Origin: Clostridium caldaquaticum
GTDB lineage: Bacteria; Bacillota; Clostridia; Clostridiales; Clostridiaceae
Direction of reading: 5' to 3'
DNA: 64,000 bases
NCBI RefSeq assembly: GCF_023806125.1
Contig: NZ_JAMSKT010000002.1
Location: 124,001-188,000 of the forward strand
The position numbers were made by a program, and so were the translations under genes. The notes below the pieces were generated by a model. It was not told the origin of the DNA and did no database searches. It saw only the letters and a program-made list of their open reading frames with translations. This document shows, one piece after another, positions 63,148 to 64,000 of this stretch. Positions within the stretch are counted from its first letter, which is position 1, and each line of letters starts with the position of its first letter.

Positions 63148-64000
63148 TCATCTGATTGAACGTACTGAAGCACGTTCAATCAGATGAACATCAAGAACAA
63201 TACTTTCTGATGGAAGACTGAGATCATTCATATGTCTGAATAGAATATCACTTGCAAGTTTTGCTTTAAGGTTTATATCTTGTGCAATAGTTGTAAGTTT
63301 TGGTGTAACGTAATAACTCAAAGGAAGATTATCAAATCCAATTATGGAATAATCTTTTGGAACTTGTAAACCCATACTTGTTATTTTATCAATTAAATCA
63401 ATAGCTATCATATCAGAGGTTGCAAATATTGCAGTTATGGGTTCATTGGAATGAAGAATTTTCTCTATTACGTTGATATCTTCGTCTACTGAAAGTATAT
63501 GTTCAGATTTAAGAGTTAGACCAGCATTTGTAATGGTATCTTTAAACCCTTGCAGACGATGCTGAACAACACCGCTAAAGTTAATGCCAAGGGAAGGTCC
63601 CACAAACGCAAAATTACGATGACCCCGTTCTATGAAATGCTTTGCTGCAAGAACCCCACCTTTGTAATCATCAATTCCAACATTTGTAATCTGTCTAACA
63701 GGGCTATAGCTATCTGTAAATACTAGTGGAATTTGATTATCCTCTTTAATCTTTAGGATATCATTATCAAAGATTCCAAGGAAAATAGCACCATCAGCGT
63801 TCCATGTGTGAAGAAGCCTTGTAATATCATGATAATCATTCACATAATTTACCATGGTATGGTAACCATGAGACTGAACGTGTTGTGTGATACCACTAAA
63901 CATGGTAGAAAAATAAGCATCTGTAAGATAATTTCCATATCCTCCAAATATAACAGAAACTATACGTGAATTTTTAGATGATAGACTACGTGCAGAAGAA
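63148..64000 (-). CDS. LacI/GalR-family regulator, 5' truncated by window
   Basis: The reading frame continues to the right edge of the window, upstream of the first internal ATG, so the DNA-binding HTH lies outside. Visible is the hinge (ARSLSSKNSRIVSVIFGG) and the periplasmic-binding-like sensor domain: NADGAIFLGI, VGIDDYKGGVLAAKHFIERG, ITAIFATSDMIAIDLI and YSIIGFDNLPLSYYVTPKLTTI. It is likely to repress the sugar cluster. Convergent with the AraC gene. Confidence 0.93.
   Translation of the reverse strand, partial: SSARSLSSKNSRIVSVIFGGYGNYLTDAYFSTMFSGITQHVQSHGYHTMVNYVNDYHDITRLLHTWNADGAIFLGIFDNDILKIKEDNQIPLVFTDSYSPVRQITNVGIDDYKGGVLAAKHFIERGHRNFAFVGPSLGINFSGVVQHRLQGFKDTITNAGLTLKSEHILSVDEDINVIEKILHSNEPITAIFATSDMIAIDLIDKITSMGLQVPKDYSIIGFDNLPLSYYVTPKLTTIAQDINLKAKLASDILFRHMNDLSLPSESIVLDVHLIERASVRSIR

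Overview
The window looks like a chromosomal segment of an anaerobic, spore-forming, low-GC Clostridium-like Firmicute. The evidence is the very AT-rich sequence, strong AGGAGG-type ribosome sites with frequent TTG/GTG starts, an alpha/beta-type small acid-soluble spore protein, CotF-like coat proteins, a clostridial Rnf complex in the order C-D-G-E-A-B, a hybrid cluster protein and a PerR-like Fur protein. No tRNA, rRNA, CRISPR array, prophage or intact insertion sequence was seen.

Layout. 1-8103 is the protein quality-control block tig (5' cut by the window), clpP, clpX, lonB, lon, engB. 8178-9989 holds four small proteins, two of them paralogous two-helix membrane proteins, with an identical 16-base motif upstream of the first and last gene. 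10038-16982 holds a bactofilin, a probable small RNA, a membrane-anchored protein, a ferritin-like protein, an orphan solute-binding lipoprotein, a PerR-like regulator, a PIN-PhoH ATPase, an M50 protease and trmB. 17083-19973 holds lysC, a divergent HTH-ACT regulator and a DUF2156 protein. 20387-24882 is a complete branched-chain amino acid ABC operon (livKHMGF). 25147-36828 holds a chemoreceptor with unusual topology, an SDR enzyme, a MerR regulator with a recognisable 19-bp-spacer promoter, an iron-sulfur aldo/keto reductase, an ECF nickel/cobalt importer (MQO), larE, two Gfo/Idh/MocA oxidoreductases and a DUF3298 protein. 36846-39781 holds an M3 peptidase, a TspO homologue and two spore-coat-like proteins.

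40076-45636 is a tightly packed four-gene operon: a membrane-anchored TIM-barrel protein, a protein with two receiver domains and no output domain, a membrane-anchored HEAT-repeat protein and a processive-type GT2 glycosyltransferase. It looks like a signal-controlled surface polysaccharide machine and is the best multi-gene candidate for an uncharacterised system. An orphan promoter-terminator pair follows it (45659-45786). 45884-50826 is the rnf operon on the minus strand. 51168-53338 holds a stand-alone WYL-domain gene whose promoter spacer contains a near-perfect Gram-positive LexA (SOS) box, then hcp with an HcpR-like operator. 53366-53782 is a broken trypsin-like protease. 54073-58413 holds a SASP, an MFS permease, a dCache chemoreceptor and an L,D-transpeptidase. 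58778-64000 is a sugar or cyclitol catabolic cluster: Gfo/Idh, AP-endonuclease-fold isomerase, second Gfo/Idh, AraC regulator and a LacI regulator cut by the right edge.

All functional calls are from reading sequence and motifs; no database search or folding program was run. Promoters, operators and small RNAs are predictions from motif and spacing.
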